A DNA stretch of 62,118 nt from DATCZB01 sp035513215 (GTDB taxonomy: Bacteria > Pseudomonadota > Gammaproteobacteria > Steroidobacterales > Rariloculaceae). A model generated the notes under the pieces. That model saw nothing but the letters and a program-made list of their open reading frames with translations, was not told the DNA's origin and made no database searches. The position numbers and the translations under genes were made by a program. The stretch spans positions 1-62,118 of the forward strand of contig DATKCK010000064.1 in the NCBI GenBank assembly GCA_035513215.1. The letters run 5' to 3'. Below, piece after piece: positions 27,343-35,561 of the stretch; positions within the stretch are counted from its first letter, which is position 1, and each line of letters opens with the position of its first letter.

Positions 27343-28461
27343 CTACATGGGGTCGGGCTCGGCCGCTTCAAGCTCCCGCGCGAGCGAATCGAGCCCCCCG
27401 TTCCCGATCGCATCCCGAATCCGGGCCATCACGGCCTGATAGAAGCGCAGGTTATGGATCGTCGCGAGCCGCGGGCCGAGAATCTCGTTGCATTGCTGCA
27501 GGTGACGAATATAGGCGCGGCTGTAGTGCCCGCAGGCATAGCAATCGCAGGCCGCGTCGATCGGCCCCGTGTCGTCGCGAAACCGGGCATTGCGGATGTT
27601 GATCCGGCCTTCGCTCGTGAAGAGCTGGCCGTTGCGGGCGTGCCGCGTCGGGATCACGCAATCGAACATGTCGATGCCGCGGGCGACGGCCTTGACGAGA
27701 TCCGACGGCGTGCCGACGCCCATCAGGTACCGCGGCGCTGCCTTGGGCAGCCGCGACGCGAGGCCTTCGAGCACGGCAAGACGCTCGGCCTCGGGCTCCC
27801 CCACCGCGAGCCCGCCGACGGCGTAGCCGTCGAACCCGATCGTGACGAGGCCGGCCAGCGAGCGCTCGCGCAGGTCGGGATAGACACCGCCCTGCACGAT
27901 ACCGAACAGTGCCGCGTCGGACTTCGCGCCCTTGAGACCGTCGAAGGCGTCGCGGCCGCGCCGCGCCCAGCGCAGCGAAAGCTCCATCGACGCTTCGGCG
28001 TCGGCGTGCGTTGCCGGGTACTCGGTGCATTCGTCGAACGACATGACGACGTCGGAATCAAGGCCGTGCTGAACCTCGATCGAGCGCTCGGGCGTCAGCA
28101 GAATCTCGTCGCCGTCGACCGGCGAGCGAAACGTCACGCCCTGCTCGGACAGCTTGCGCAGTTTCGCGAGGCTGAAGACCTGGAACCCTCCAGAGTCCGT
28201 CAGGATCGGCCGGCGCCAGTGCATGAACTCGTGCAATCCACCGTGCGCGGCCACGACATCGACACCCGGCCGCAGCATCAGATGAAACGTGTTGCCGAGC
28301 ACGATCTCGGCGCCGAGGGCCTCGAGCTCCTCGGGCGTCACGGCCTTGACGCTGCCGTAGGTGCCGATCGGGATGAACGCCGGCGTCTGGACCGTGCCGC
28401 GCGCGAACGTCAGCCGGCCGCGCCGCGCCCCGCCGTTCTCGTGAATCAGCTCGAAGCGCAT
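27343..28461 (-). CDS. tgt: Queuine/preQ1 tRNA-guanine transglycosylase
   Basis: It swaps guanine 34 for preQ1 in GUN-anticodon tRNAs during queuosine synthesis. The 372 residues contain the DSGGFQVFSL motif, the nucleophile region GVGTPSDLVKAVARGIDMFDCV, and zinc ligands in CDCYACGHYSRAYIRHL and a later cysteine and histidine (QQCNEILG, IHNL). The start overlaps the queA stop in a TGATG arrangement, so translation is likely coupled. Confidence 0.98.
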   Translation of the reverse strand: MRFELIHENGGARRGRLTFARGTVQTPAFIPIGTYGSVKAVTPEELEALGAEIVLGNTFHLMLRPGVDVVAAHGGLHEFMHWRRPILTDSGGFQVFSLAKLRKLSEQGVTFRSPVDGDEILLTPERSIEVQHGLDSDVVMSFDECTEYPATHADAEASMELSLRWARRGRDAFDGLKGAKSDAALFGIVQGGVYPDLRERSLAGLVTIGFDGYAVGGLAVGEPEAERLAVLEGLASRLPKAAPRYLMGVGTPSDLVKAVARGIDMFDCVIPTRHARNGQLFTSEGRINIRNARFRDDTGPIDAACDCYACGHYSRAYIRHLQQCNEILGPRLATIHNLRFYQAVMARIRDAIGNGGLDSLARELEAAEPDPM

Positions 28462-29486
28462 CAGACGCCGGCCTTTGAAGTCAGCAGCATTGCATCACCA
28501 TAGCTGAAAAAGCGGTAGCGCTCGGCGACGGCATGACGGTAGGCGCCGAGGACCTGCTCGCGGCCCGCGAACGCGGCGACGAGCATCAGCAGCGACGATT
28601 CGGGCAGATGAAAGTTCGTGACGATGGCATCGACGATCCGGAATTCGAAACCCGGATAGATGAAGAGATCCGTCTCGCCGGAATAAGGCCCGAGCCGGTC
28701 TCGCGCCGCGCTTTCGAGCGCCCTGACCGTCGTCGTGCCGACGGCGACGATACGCCCGCCGCTGTCGCGCGCTCGCCGGATCTGCTCGCAGAGACCGGCC
28801 GACACCTCGACGCGCTCGGCGTGGAGACGATGCTCCTCTATCTTGTCGCAGCGCACCGGCGAGAACGTGCCGGCGCCGACATGCAGCGTCACGTGCCCGC
28901 GGGAGACGCCGCGCGCATCGATCGCGGCCAGCAGCTCCCGATCGAAATGCAGCCCTGCCGTCGGCGCCGCGACGGCGCCGGGCTCGCTCGCAAAGACCGT
29001 CTGATACCGCTCAGCGTCGGCGGCTTCGGGCTCGCGCTCGATGTACGGAGGCAACGGCACGGCGCCGTGCGCTTCGAGGTACGGCATCAGATCGCAATCG
29101 AACGAGAGGTCGAACAGATCCTCGCTGCGGCCCTCGACGCGCGCCCTGGCCCCTCCAACGAGCACGATCTCGGTCCCCTGTCCCGGGGTCCGGCTCGCGC
29201 GCACGTGGAATCGCCCGGCGCGCCGGCCGAGCGGGCGCTCGAGCAAAAGCTCGACCCGGCCGCCGGTGGCCTTCGCGCCGCGGAGCCTGGCCGGCACGAC
29301 GCGCGTGTCGTTGAAGACGATCAGATCGCCCGGCGCGAGCCAGGCGACGAGGTCCGTGAAATGACGGTCGGCGATCGCGCCCGTTCGCCCGTCGAGCACC
29401 AGCAGCCGGCTCGCGCTGCGTTCGGCTAGCGGCGCCTGTGCGATCAGCTCGGTCGGCAGGTCATAATGAAAGGAGGCGCGGTCCAT
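28461..29486 (-). CDS. queA: S-adenosylmethionine:tRNA ribosyltransferase-isomerase
   Basis: It adds the epoxycyclopentane ring to preQ1-modified tRNA, after Tgt. From ATG 29486 (MDRASFHYDLPTELIAQ) it has 341 residues; a reading extended to 29507 adds a poorly conserved leader. Motifs include RLLVLDG, NDTRVVPARLRGAK, APTAGLHFD, HVTLHVGAGTFSPVR and TNFHLPESSLLMLV. It is the first gene of the queA-tgt-yajC-secD-secF run. Confidence 0.97.
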   Translation of the reverse strand: MDRASFHYDLPTELIAQAPLAERSASRLLVLDGRTGAIADRHFTDLVAWLAPGDLIVFNDTRVVPARLRGAKATGGRVELLLERPLGRRAGRFHVRASRTPGQGTEIVLVGGARARVEGRSEDLFDLSFDCDLMPYLEAHGAVPLPPYIEREPEAADAERYQTVFASEPGAVAAPTAGLHFDRELLAAIDARGVSRGHVTLHVGAGTFSPVRCDKIEEHRLHAERVEVSAGLCEQIRRARDSGGRIVAVGTTTVRALESAARDRLGPYSGETDLFIYPGFEFRIVDAIVTNFHLPESSLLMLVAAFAGREQVLGAYRHAVAERYRFFSYGDAMLLTSKAGV

Positions 29487-29529
29487 GGGCGGCGGATTGT
29501 GGCACACTGCCGGCCGAAGCCAGGGCCCT

Positions 29530-29616
29530 GCCGGGGTGGCGGAATTGGTAGACGCGCCGGACTCAAAATCCGGTGGGGTTACACCCGTGAGAGTTCGAGT
29601 CTCTCCCTCGGCACCA
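29530..29616 (+). tRNA. tRNA-Leu (anticodon CAA)
   Basis: The acceptor arms GCCGGGG and CCTCGGC pair with one G-T wobble. The D arm includes GGCGGAATTGGTAGAC, the anticodon loop CTCAAAA (anticodon CAA, reads UUG) is closed by CCGGA/TCCGG, and a long variable arm precedes GTTCGAGTC in the T arm. The variable arm and the anticodon both say leucine. Discriminator A is at 29613 and CCA is encoded at 29614-29616. A tRNA-Leu beside queA/tgt is common in this class. Confidence 0.97.
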
Positions 29617-29880
29617 CGCGGAATGCCTTCTTCGTTGGGTCGATTTTACTCGGAATGGAAGCGCTGTCGCCTATCGGCGACGCGACGAGCCCGGCCTGCC
29701 TGCTCCGCCGACGACCGTTTGGCGGGATCGCGCGTCGTCGATCGACAACACCGGCACCTGAGCCTGACGTGAGCAATCCATCGTAACCCCCTGATTTCGG
29801 CCCCGCCCGGATGATGGCATGGAAGTTGCTCTGCCTATCGTGACTTGGTCAAAACAAGCCACTCACAGGGAGACAGGAAC

Positions 29881-30162
29881 ATGAAGCAGCTATTGACGAC
29901 ATTTCTGATCGCGGCCGGCCTCGGCGGCGCGGCGCTGGCACAGGACGTTGCCCAGGAGCCTGCCGAGAAAGGCGCGCTGCCCGAGTTCGCGGCGGTCGAC
30001 CGCAACCAGGACGGTAAGATCGATCAGGCCGAAGCCGAAGTCCTGGCGGAAGTGCTGAAGGAATCGGACACGGAGTTCGACTTCCAGACGGCGGACGCCA
30101 ACGAGGACGGCGCGATCGATGCCGCGGAATATGCGCAGTACCAGGAAGAGCTTAAGGCCTGA
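29881..30162 (+). CDS. Small exported EF-hand protein
   Basis: This is a 93-residue calcium-binding-type protein with a signal peptide (about 1-20, ending GAALA). It has two EF-hand loops, DRNQDGKIDQAE (about 39-50) and DANEDGAIDAAE (about 73-84). ATG 29881 follows GGGAGACAGGAAC, a clear ribosome site, so the longer open frame from 29845 is not used. The role is unknown; a periplasmic calcium buffer or sensor is possible. An intrinsic terminator follows. The 264 bases before it, after the tRNA, hold no other gene I can support. Confidence 0.88.
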   Translation: MKQLLTTFLIAAGLGGAALAQDVAQEPAEKGALPEFAAVDRNQDGKIDQAEAEVLAEVLKESDTEFDFQTADANEDGAIDAAEYAQYQEELKA

Positions 30163-30250
30163 CCTGACTCTTTTACCGCGGTTTCAAGGAAAACAAAGCG
30201 AAACGTCGGATACGACCCTTCCCCCAGAGTCGTTGACCCGACCCATTCCA

Positions 30251-30276
30251 AGCCCGGCTCGTCCGGGCTTTTTCTT
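30251..30276 (+). terminator. Intrinsic terminator of the EF-hand gene
   Basis: A stem AGCCCGG/CCGGGCT with a five-base loop is followed at once by TTTTTCTTTC. It lies about 90 bases after the EF-hand stop and before the convergent terC stop. Confidence 0.88.
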
Positions 30277-30289
30277 TCGCGTTGTTCCT

Positions 30290-31024
30290 TCAGGGCTGCT
30301 TCTTCCTGAGGTTCACCGGATCCCGGACCTTGCGCAACCTGAGGTTCAGCATCTCGACGCCAACCGAGAAGGCCATGGCGAAATAGATGTAGCCCTTCGG
30401 AATGCGCAGCTCGATGCCCTCGGCAATGAGCGCCATGCCGATCAGAACCAGGAAGCTCAGCGCGAGCATCTTGACCGTCGGGTGCCTGTCGACGAATTCA
30501 CCGATGGCGCCGGCCGAGAACATCATGACGCCGACGGCGAGCATGATCGCGATGATCATGACCGGAACGTGATCCGCCATGCCGACCGCGGTGATGACCG
30601 AGTCGAGCGAGAAGACGATATCGATGATGGCTATCTGGACGATCACCGAGACGAAGCTCGCGGCCGGTACCTCTGCGGCGCCTTTCTCGTGGCCCTCGAG
30701 ACCGGTATGGATCTCGAGCGTGGCCTTCGCCAGCAAGAACAGGCCGCCGGCGATCAGAATCAGGTCGCGACCCGAGAATTCCACCTCGAACAAGGTGAAG
30801 AGCCCGGCATCGAGCCGCATGATCCAGGTGATCAGCAGCAACAGCAGGATGCGCGTCGCCATTGCAAAGCCGAGGCCGAGGACCCGGGCGCGCTGGCGCT
30901 GGGCCTCCGGCAGGCGCCCGACCAGGATGCTGATGAAGACGATGTTGTCGATCCCGAGAACGATCTCGAGAAGCGTCAGTGTCGCGAGAGCCACCCAGGC
31001 TTCGGGTGAGCTTATCCACTCCAT
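30290..31024 (-). CDS. TerC-family integral membrane protein
   Basis: TerC proteins export or handle metals such as Mn2+, and some metallate exported proteins at the translocon. The 244 residues are largely hydrophobic, with about seven helices. The conserved acidic motifs are EIVLGIDNIVFISI (about 20-33) and DIVFSLDSVITAVG (about 133-147). The start lies 18 bases from the dsbC stop, in the same direction. The E. coli YgdQ-like subfamily is the best match; the substrate is not determinable. Confidence 0.93.
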   Translation of the reverse strand: MEWISSPEAWVALATLTLLEIVLGIDNIVFISILVGRLPEAQRQRARVLGLGFAMATRILLLLLITWIMRLDAGLFTLFEVEFSGRDLILIAGGLFLLAKATLEIHTGLEGHEKGAAEVPAASFVSVIVQIAIIDIVFSLDSVITAVGMADHVPVMIIAIMLAVGVMMFSAGAIGEFVDRHPTVKMLALSFLVLIGMALIAEGIELRIPKGYIYFAMAFSVGVEMLNLRLRKVRDPVNLRKKQP

Positions 31025-31042
31025 CGCGAAGACTGGAGCGGT

Positions 31043-31762
31043 TTAGTTTTCGAGCTGCTCGAGCGTCGTCAATAGCTGTTGTGGCGCCAGGTAGCCGCCG
31101 ATATGAACGCCACCGGCCGTGTAGATCGACGGCGTTCCGGCAACGCCGACCTGATGACCCAGGTCGTAGTGTGAAGACACGGGGTTCGACGTGCAGGCCA
31201 CGTCCGGCACGCGGCCGCCGAGCTTGGCATTGGTCAGCGCCGTGTTGCGATCGGACGCGCACCAGACCTTTTCGGCTTTGCTCCAGGAGTCGGTGGCCGG
31301 ACCGGTGCGGGGATAGAAAAGGTATCGCACTTCGATGCCGAGCGCGGTGACCTGCTCGATCTCCCGGTGAAACTGACGGCAGTAGCCGCAATCGATGTCG
31401 GTGAAGATCGTGATCGCATGCTCGACGGGCCCTTCCTCGGGCGAGAACACGATCATCTGGCTCGGTTCGACGCCGTCGAGCAACCCGACCCGCGCGCGCT
31501 CGCGGGAGTTTTCGGTCAGATTCTGCTTCGAGTCGAGATCGTACAGCTCGCCTTCGAGGAGGTAGCGGCCGTCCGTGCTGACGTACGCAACCTTGGAGCC
31601 GACATTGACCTCGTAGAAGCCCTCGATCACGGAATCCTTCAGATCGGATGCGTCAACGCCGTTGAGCCTTGCCGCGATGTCCGCCCGCGAAGGAGCCTCC
31701 TCCTGGGCCGACGCCAGGGCGGGCACGAGAACCAGAGATGTCAGCAGCCAGCTAGTCTTCAC
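31043..31762 (-). CDS. dsbC: Thiol:disulfide interchange protein DsbC
   Basis: This periplasmic disulfide isomerase has 239 residues, beginning with a signal peptide (about 1-19). An N-terminal dimerisation domain (SDLKDSVIEGFYEV) is followed by a thioredoxin domain with active site CGYC (C125, C128), cis-proline motif AGTPSIYTAGG and a second cysteine pair (WCASDR, ACTSN). It sits just downstream of xerD, a conserved pairing in gammaproteobacteria. Confidence 0.97.
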   Translation of the reverse strand: MKTSWLLTSLVLVPALASAQEEAPSRADIAARLNGVDASDLKDSVIEGFYEVNVGSKVAYVSTDGRYLLEGELYDLDSKQNLTENSRERARVGLLDGVEPSQMIVFSPEEGPVEHAITIFTDIDCGYCRQFHREIEQVTALGIEVRYLFYPRTGPATDSWSKAEKVWCASDRNTALTNAKLGGRVPDVACTSNPVSSHYDLGHQVGVAGTPSIYTAGGVHIGGYLAPQQLLTTLEQLEN

Positions 31763-31814
31763 GATCGGATACTCAGTCGCGGATCTGGCAAGATTCTAGC
31801 ACTACTGCGGGAGG

Positions 31815-32759
31815 TCAACCGCGCGGGTGATGGCGCTCGTGCAGCTCCTTCATCCGCTCGCGGGCCACGTGCGTATAGATCTGGGTCGTCGAGACGTCGC
31901 TATGGCCGAGCAATAGCTGAACGACCCGGAGGTCCGCGCCATTGTTGAGTAGATGCGTTGCGAAGGCGTGACGCACCGTATGCGGGGAGAGTTTCTTGCT
32001 GATCCCGGCCTTCTTGGCATAACGCTTGATGATGTGCCAGAACGCCTGGCGGGTCATGCGATCGCCCCGGCGGGTCGGAAACAGGTATTCGGTCTGGCGC
32101 TCGAGCAGGATCTCGCCGCGGGCACCGTCGATGAACTCGCGAATCCAGTCCTGCGCCTCGTCGCCGAGCGGAATCAGACGCTCGCGATCGCCCTTGCCGA
32201 TGATGCGAAGGACGCCCTGATTCAGGTTCATCTGGCCGAGCGTCAGGTTGATCAGCTCCGACACGCGGACGCCGGTAGCATAGAGCACCTCGAGCATCGT
32301 GCGGTCGCGGTGCCCGAGAGGCTCGGCGACCTTCGGCGCCGCGAGCAGGGCCTCGACGTCCTGCTCCGTCAGCGACTGCGGCAGCGAGCGGCCGATCTTC
32401 GGCATCGCGATATTGACCGTCGGGTCCTCGCCGATGGTCCCCTCGCGCAGCAGATAGCGGTAGAAGCGGCGGAAGCTCGAGAGCTGGCGCGCGGTCGAAC
32501 GCGGCTTGGCGCCGCCTTCGACACGCCAGGCGATGTAATCCATGATGTCCGCGCGGCGCGCCTCGACCAGCGGCACGGCCTTCGACTCGAGGCGCTGATT
32601 GAGTGCGACGAGATCCGCCCGATAAGCCCCGAGCGTGTTCTCGGACAACCCGCGCTCCATCCAGATCGCGTCGAGAAATCGATCGATCATTGCCTTCGGG
32701 TCCTGAGCTTGGTCGGCCACCACCCCGGCACTGTCGTGATGAAAAAGCTTATGCGCCAT
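31815..32759 (-). CDS. xerD: Site-specific tyrosine recombinase XerD
   Basis: It resolves chromosome dimers at dif with XerC and FtsK. It has an N-terminal SAM-like domain (MERGLSENTLGAYRADL) and a catalytic domain with YATGVRVSELINL (catalytic R), the lysine region RIIGKGDRERLIPLG, SPHTVRHAFATHLL (HxxR), LLLGHSDVSTTQIYTHV (H and nucleophile Y). The end HERHHPRG matches XerD, not XerC. The start is uncertain: ATG 32759 gives 314 residues; ATG 32690 (MIDRFLDAIW) gives 291, closer to E. coli. Confidence 0.96.
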   Translation of the reverse strand: MAHKLFHHDSAGVVADQAQDPKAMIDRFLDAIWMERGLSENTLGAYRADLVALNQRLESKAVPLVEARRADIMDYIAWRVEGGAKPRSTARQLSSFRRFYRYLLREGTIGEDPTVNIAMPKIGRSLPQSLTEQDVEALLAAPKVAEPLGHRDRTMLEVLYATGVRVSELINLTLGQMNLNQGVLRIIGKGDRERLIPLGDEAQDWIREFIDGARGEILLERQTEYLFPTRRGDRMTRQAFWHIIKRYAKKAGISKKLSPHTVRHAFATHLLNNGADLRVVQLLLGHSDVSTTQIYTHVARERMKELHERHHPRG

Positions 32760-33082
32760 CTAGTCGTTTAATCCGTACACCGTGGCCCTTCCGTGTCGCC
32801 CGACCTTCAGCTTGAGCACCCTCGATTCGCCGGGCCTAGCATTCGTGACGCAAACCCTGATGCCTGCGGTAATTCCGATATAATTCAGCGCGTTGTATCG
32901 GGGCTTGACGAGCGTCCATGTCCTATGAGCTTGAGCCGGCAGTATGCGTTGGGGGCGGCGCGTTCAGCGTGACCAGAATCACAATTAGCCCAGAGCATTA
33001 ACATAAAGAGAATCAAGTCACAGAAAAGACGCGGGCTCGGCCCCGATTCGCCGGCGCCTGGCATCTATTATTTGACATAATC
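32760..33082. other. Intergenic region with no gene seen
   Basis: About 320 bases between the divergent xerD and acyltransferase genes. Local AT content is higher near 32990-33080. A TATAAT hexamer occurs at 32879-32884 on the plus strand, but only a weak -35 candidate exists 16 bases upstream. A short frame starting at ATG 32918 encodes nothing recognisable. I see no convincing structured RNA. Confidence 0.5.
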
Positions 33083-33859
33083 ATGCCCCCAACCGCAACC
33101 ACCAGCACCCCTTACCGCCTGATCTACGCGGCTTATGCGTGGTTCGTGCTGCTGTTTCTGGTCGTCCCGATCGCGGCCTGCTGCCTGCTGTTGCCGGGCG
33201 TCGAGCGCCGCCGGGCCGTTGCCCGCTTGGGTGCGGGGACCGTGCTCAGCATGATCGGGAGCCCGGTGCGAATCCTCGGCGAGCCGCTCGTTGCCGGCGA
33301 CAACGCCACCGTCGTCGCCAACCATCAGAGCTATCTCGACGGCATCATCCTGACGGCCGTGCTGCCGCCGCACTATACGTTCCTGATCAAGCGCGAGATG
33401 GTGCGCGTGCCGATCGCCGGTTTCGTGCTGTCACGACTGGGCTCGGAGTTCGTCGATCGCTCCGATGCCGGTCTTCGCCTCCGCAGCGCGCGGCGGCTCG
33501 TTCAGGCGGCGATCGAGGGCAAGGCCCTGGCCGTCTTCCCCGAAGGCACCTTCGACGCCGCGCCGGGCCTGAAGCCCTTTCGGACGGGCGCGTTTCGCGC
33601 CGCCTGGCTCGGCGGGCTTTCGATCGCCCCCGTCGTCGTCACCGGAGCGCGAGCGAAACTGCCGTCGGACTCCTGGATGCCACGCCCGGGACCGCTGACC
33701 GTCGAGTTCTGCCCTAGGCTCGCGGCCGGCGACTTCTCCGATCCCGCGGCGCTGATGCGGGCGGCGCGCGGCGCGATTCTCGGCCGTCTCAATGAACCGG
33801 ATCTCGACGACGGCAGCCTCGCCGACGCGGAGCCCGATCCCGTTGCCGCGCTCGACTAG
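33083..33859 (+). CDS. Lysophospholipid acyltransferase, PlsC-like
   Basis: It probably acylates lysophosphatidic acid or a related lysophospholipid at the inner membrane. The 258 residues have an N-terminal hydrophobic segment (about 15-37), the catalytic NHxxxxD motif as NHQSYLD (H81, D86), and the substrate motif FPEGT (152-156). ATG 33083 overlaps no other gene. Its stop overlaps the ETF-QO stop by four bases in convergent orientation. It could be the main PlsC or a paralogue; the window does not tell. Confidence 0.9.
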   Translation: MPPTATTSTPYRLIYAAYAWFVLLFLVVPIAACCLLLPGVERRRAVARLGAGTVLSMIGSPVRILGEPLVAGDNATVVANHQSYLDGIILTAVLPPHYTFLIKREMVRVPIAGFVLSRLGSEFVDRSDAGLRLRSARRLVQAAIEGKALAVFPEGTFDAAPGLKPFRTGAFRAAWLGGLSIAPVVVTGARAKLPSDSWMPRPGPLTVEFCPRLAAGDFSDPAALMRAARGAILGRLNEPDLDDGSLADAEPDPVAALD

Positions 33860-35547
33860 AGATCGGCGTAGCGCGGTCCGCTGCCACCCTCGGGCGGCAC
33901 CCAGCGGATATTCTGGGCCGGATCCTTGATCTCGCAGGCCTTGCAGTGAATGCAGTTGCCCGCGTTGATCCGGAACCGCTTCTCGCCGCCTTCGCCGTCG
34001 ACGATCTCGTAGACGGCCGCCGGGCAATACCGCTGCGCCGGCTCGTCGTAGGCCGGGAGATTGACGGCGAGCGGTAGCTCGGGGTCCCCGAGCAAAAGGT
34101 GACAGGGCTGGTCCTCGTCGTGCTCGATGCTCGCCAGATGAATCGACGACAGGCGATCGAAGCTGACGATGCCGTCGGGCCGCCCGTATCGGGTCGGTTC
34201 CGCCCGGCCGCGCGGAACGAGCGTTGCATGATCGGGGAGCCGGTGGCGGAGGCGCAACGGCGAGCGGCCGCCGAGCAGATTGTGCTCGATGAAGGCGAGC
34301 ACACCGCCGCCGAGTACGCCGAGACGCGCGATGCCGGCGCTGAAGTTGCGCGCGCGCTCGAGCTCCTCGCAGAGCCAGGAACCGCGGAATGCCGCATCGA
34401 ATGCGGCGGGCTCCCGCCCGCCGGCGGCGCCTTCGGCGAGCGCGGCGGCAATCGTCTCCGCCGCCAGAAGTCCCGACTTCATCGCCGTATGCGTGCCCTT
34501 GATCCTCGCGCCGTTGAGGAAACCGGCATCGCAGCCGATCAAGAGCCCGCCGGGAAACGAGAGCTTGGGCAAAGAGCCGATCCCGCCCTTGTTGACGGCG
34601 CGCGCCCCGAAACCGATGCGCCGACCCGACTCGAGCAGCGTTCTGACGCGCGGATGCTGCTTGAAGCGCTGGAACTCCTGATAGGGATCGAGGTACGGGT
34701 TGCGGTAGCCGAGCGCGACGACGAACCCAACATAAACGCGGTTGTCCTCGGCGTGATAGACGAAGCCGCCGCCCTCGGTGCGGTTGTCGAGCGGCCAGCC
34801 GAGCGTGTGGTCGACATGCCCCGGCCGGTAGTGCTCGTTGGCGACGTTCCAGACTTCCTTGAAGCCGATGCCGTAGTGCTGCGGATCGCGGCCTTGCCTC
34901 AAGCCGAAGCGCCGCTCGACCTCCTGGCCGAGATGACCGCGGCAGCCTTCGGCGAGCAGCACATAGCGCGCGCGAAGCTCGTAACCGGGATCGGACTCGG
35001 GTCCGGCGCGGCCATCGGCGCCAATGCCACGCGCGCCGGTCGTAACGCCCGTGACGCGTCCCGCCTCGTCGAGCAGCAGCTCGGTTGCGGCGAACCCCGT
35101 CAAGACGTCGCAGCCGAGCGCCTCGGCCTGATCCGCGAGCCAGCGGCAGAGCCGTCCGAGGCTCGCGATGTAGCAGCCCGAGTTTCTGAGCGGCCGCGGA
35201 ACCAGCCAGGCCGGCAGGTCGACGGACCCGGTCTCGCTTCGAAGCCACGCGAAGCGGTCGGAGGCCACGGCCGGTCCGAGCGGCGCGCCGCGCTCGCGCC
35301 AATCGGGAAAGAGCTCGTCGAGGGCGCGCGGATCGATCACGGCGCCCGAGACGATGTGCGATCCGACCTCGGCACCCTTCTCGACGACGGCGATCGAAAG
35401 CTCGAGACTTTTCTCGGCGGAAAGCTGCCGCAGGCGGCAGGCTGCCGAGAGGCCCGCGGGTCCTGCGCCGACGATGACGACGTCGAAATCGAGCGATTCC
35501 CGGATCAAGTCGAAGCTGCCTTGGGGCTCACGGCGGGAAGGCGCCAT
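33856..35547 (-). CDS. Electron transfer flavoprotein-ubiquinone oxidoreductase
   Basis: This membrane-associated enzyme moves electrons from ETF, reduced by acyl-CoA and amino-acid dehydrogenases, to the quinone pool. The 563 residues start with an FAD-binding motif VVIVGAGPAGLSAACRL. The C-terminal ferredoxin-like part carries the [4Fe-4S] ligands C508 (CPAAVYE) and C532, C535, C538 (CIHCKAC). Only 14 bases separate its start from that of the divergent acetoacetyl-CoA synthetase. The etfAB genes are not in the window. Confidence 0.96.
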   Translation of the reverse strand: MAPSRREPQGSFDLIRESLDFDVVIVGAGPAGLSAACRLRQLSAEKSLELSIAVVEKGAEVGSHIVSGAVIDPRALDELFPDWRERGAPLGPAVASDRFAWLRSETGSVDLPAWLVPRPLRNSGCYIASLGRLCRWLADQAEALGCDVLTGFAATELLLDEAGRVTGVTTGARGIGADGRAGPESDPGYELRARYVLLAEGCRGHLGQEVERRFGLRQGRDPQHYGIGFKEVWNVANEHYRPGHVDHTLGWPLDNRTEGGGFVYHAEDNRVYVGFVVALGYRNPYLDPYQEFQRFKQHPRVRTLLESGRRIGFGARAVNKGGIGSLPKLSFPGGLLIGCDAGFLNGARIKGTHTAMKSGLLAAETIAAALAEGAAGGREPAAFDAAFRGSWLCEELERARNFSAGIARLGVLGGGVLAFIEHNLLGGRSPLRLRHRLPDHATLVPRGRAEPTRYGRPDGIVSFDRLSSIHLASIEHDEDQPCHLLLGDPELPLAVNLPAYDEPAQRYCPAAVYEIVDGEGGEKRFRINAGNCIHCKACEIKDPAQNIRWVPPEGGSGPRYADL

Positions 35548-35561
35548 TGTAACATTCGCGA

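Noticed and set aside
29669..29686. GTCGCC/GGCGAC hairpin after the tRNA as a terminator
   Set aside because: The stem is short and no T-run follows.
32879..32884. TATAAT as the promoter of the acyltransferase gene
   Set aside because: It lies 200 bases upstream with only a weak -35 candidate, so it cannot be called with confidence.
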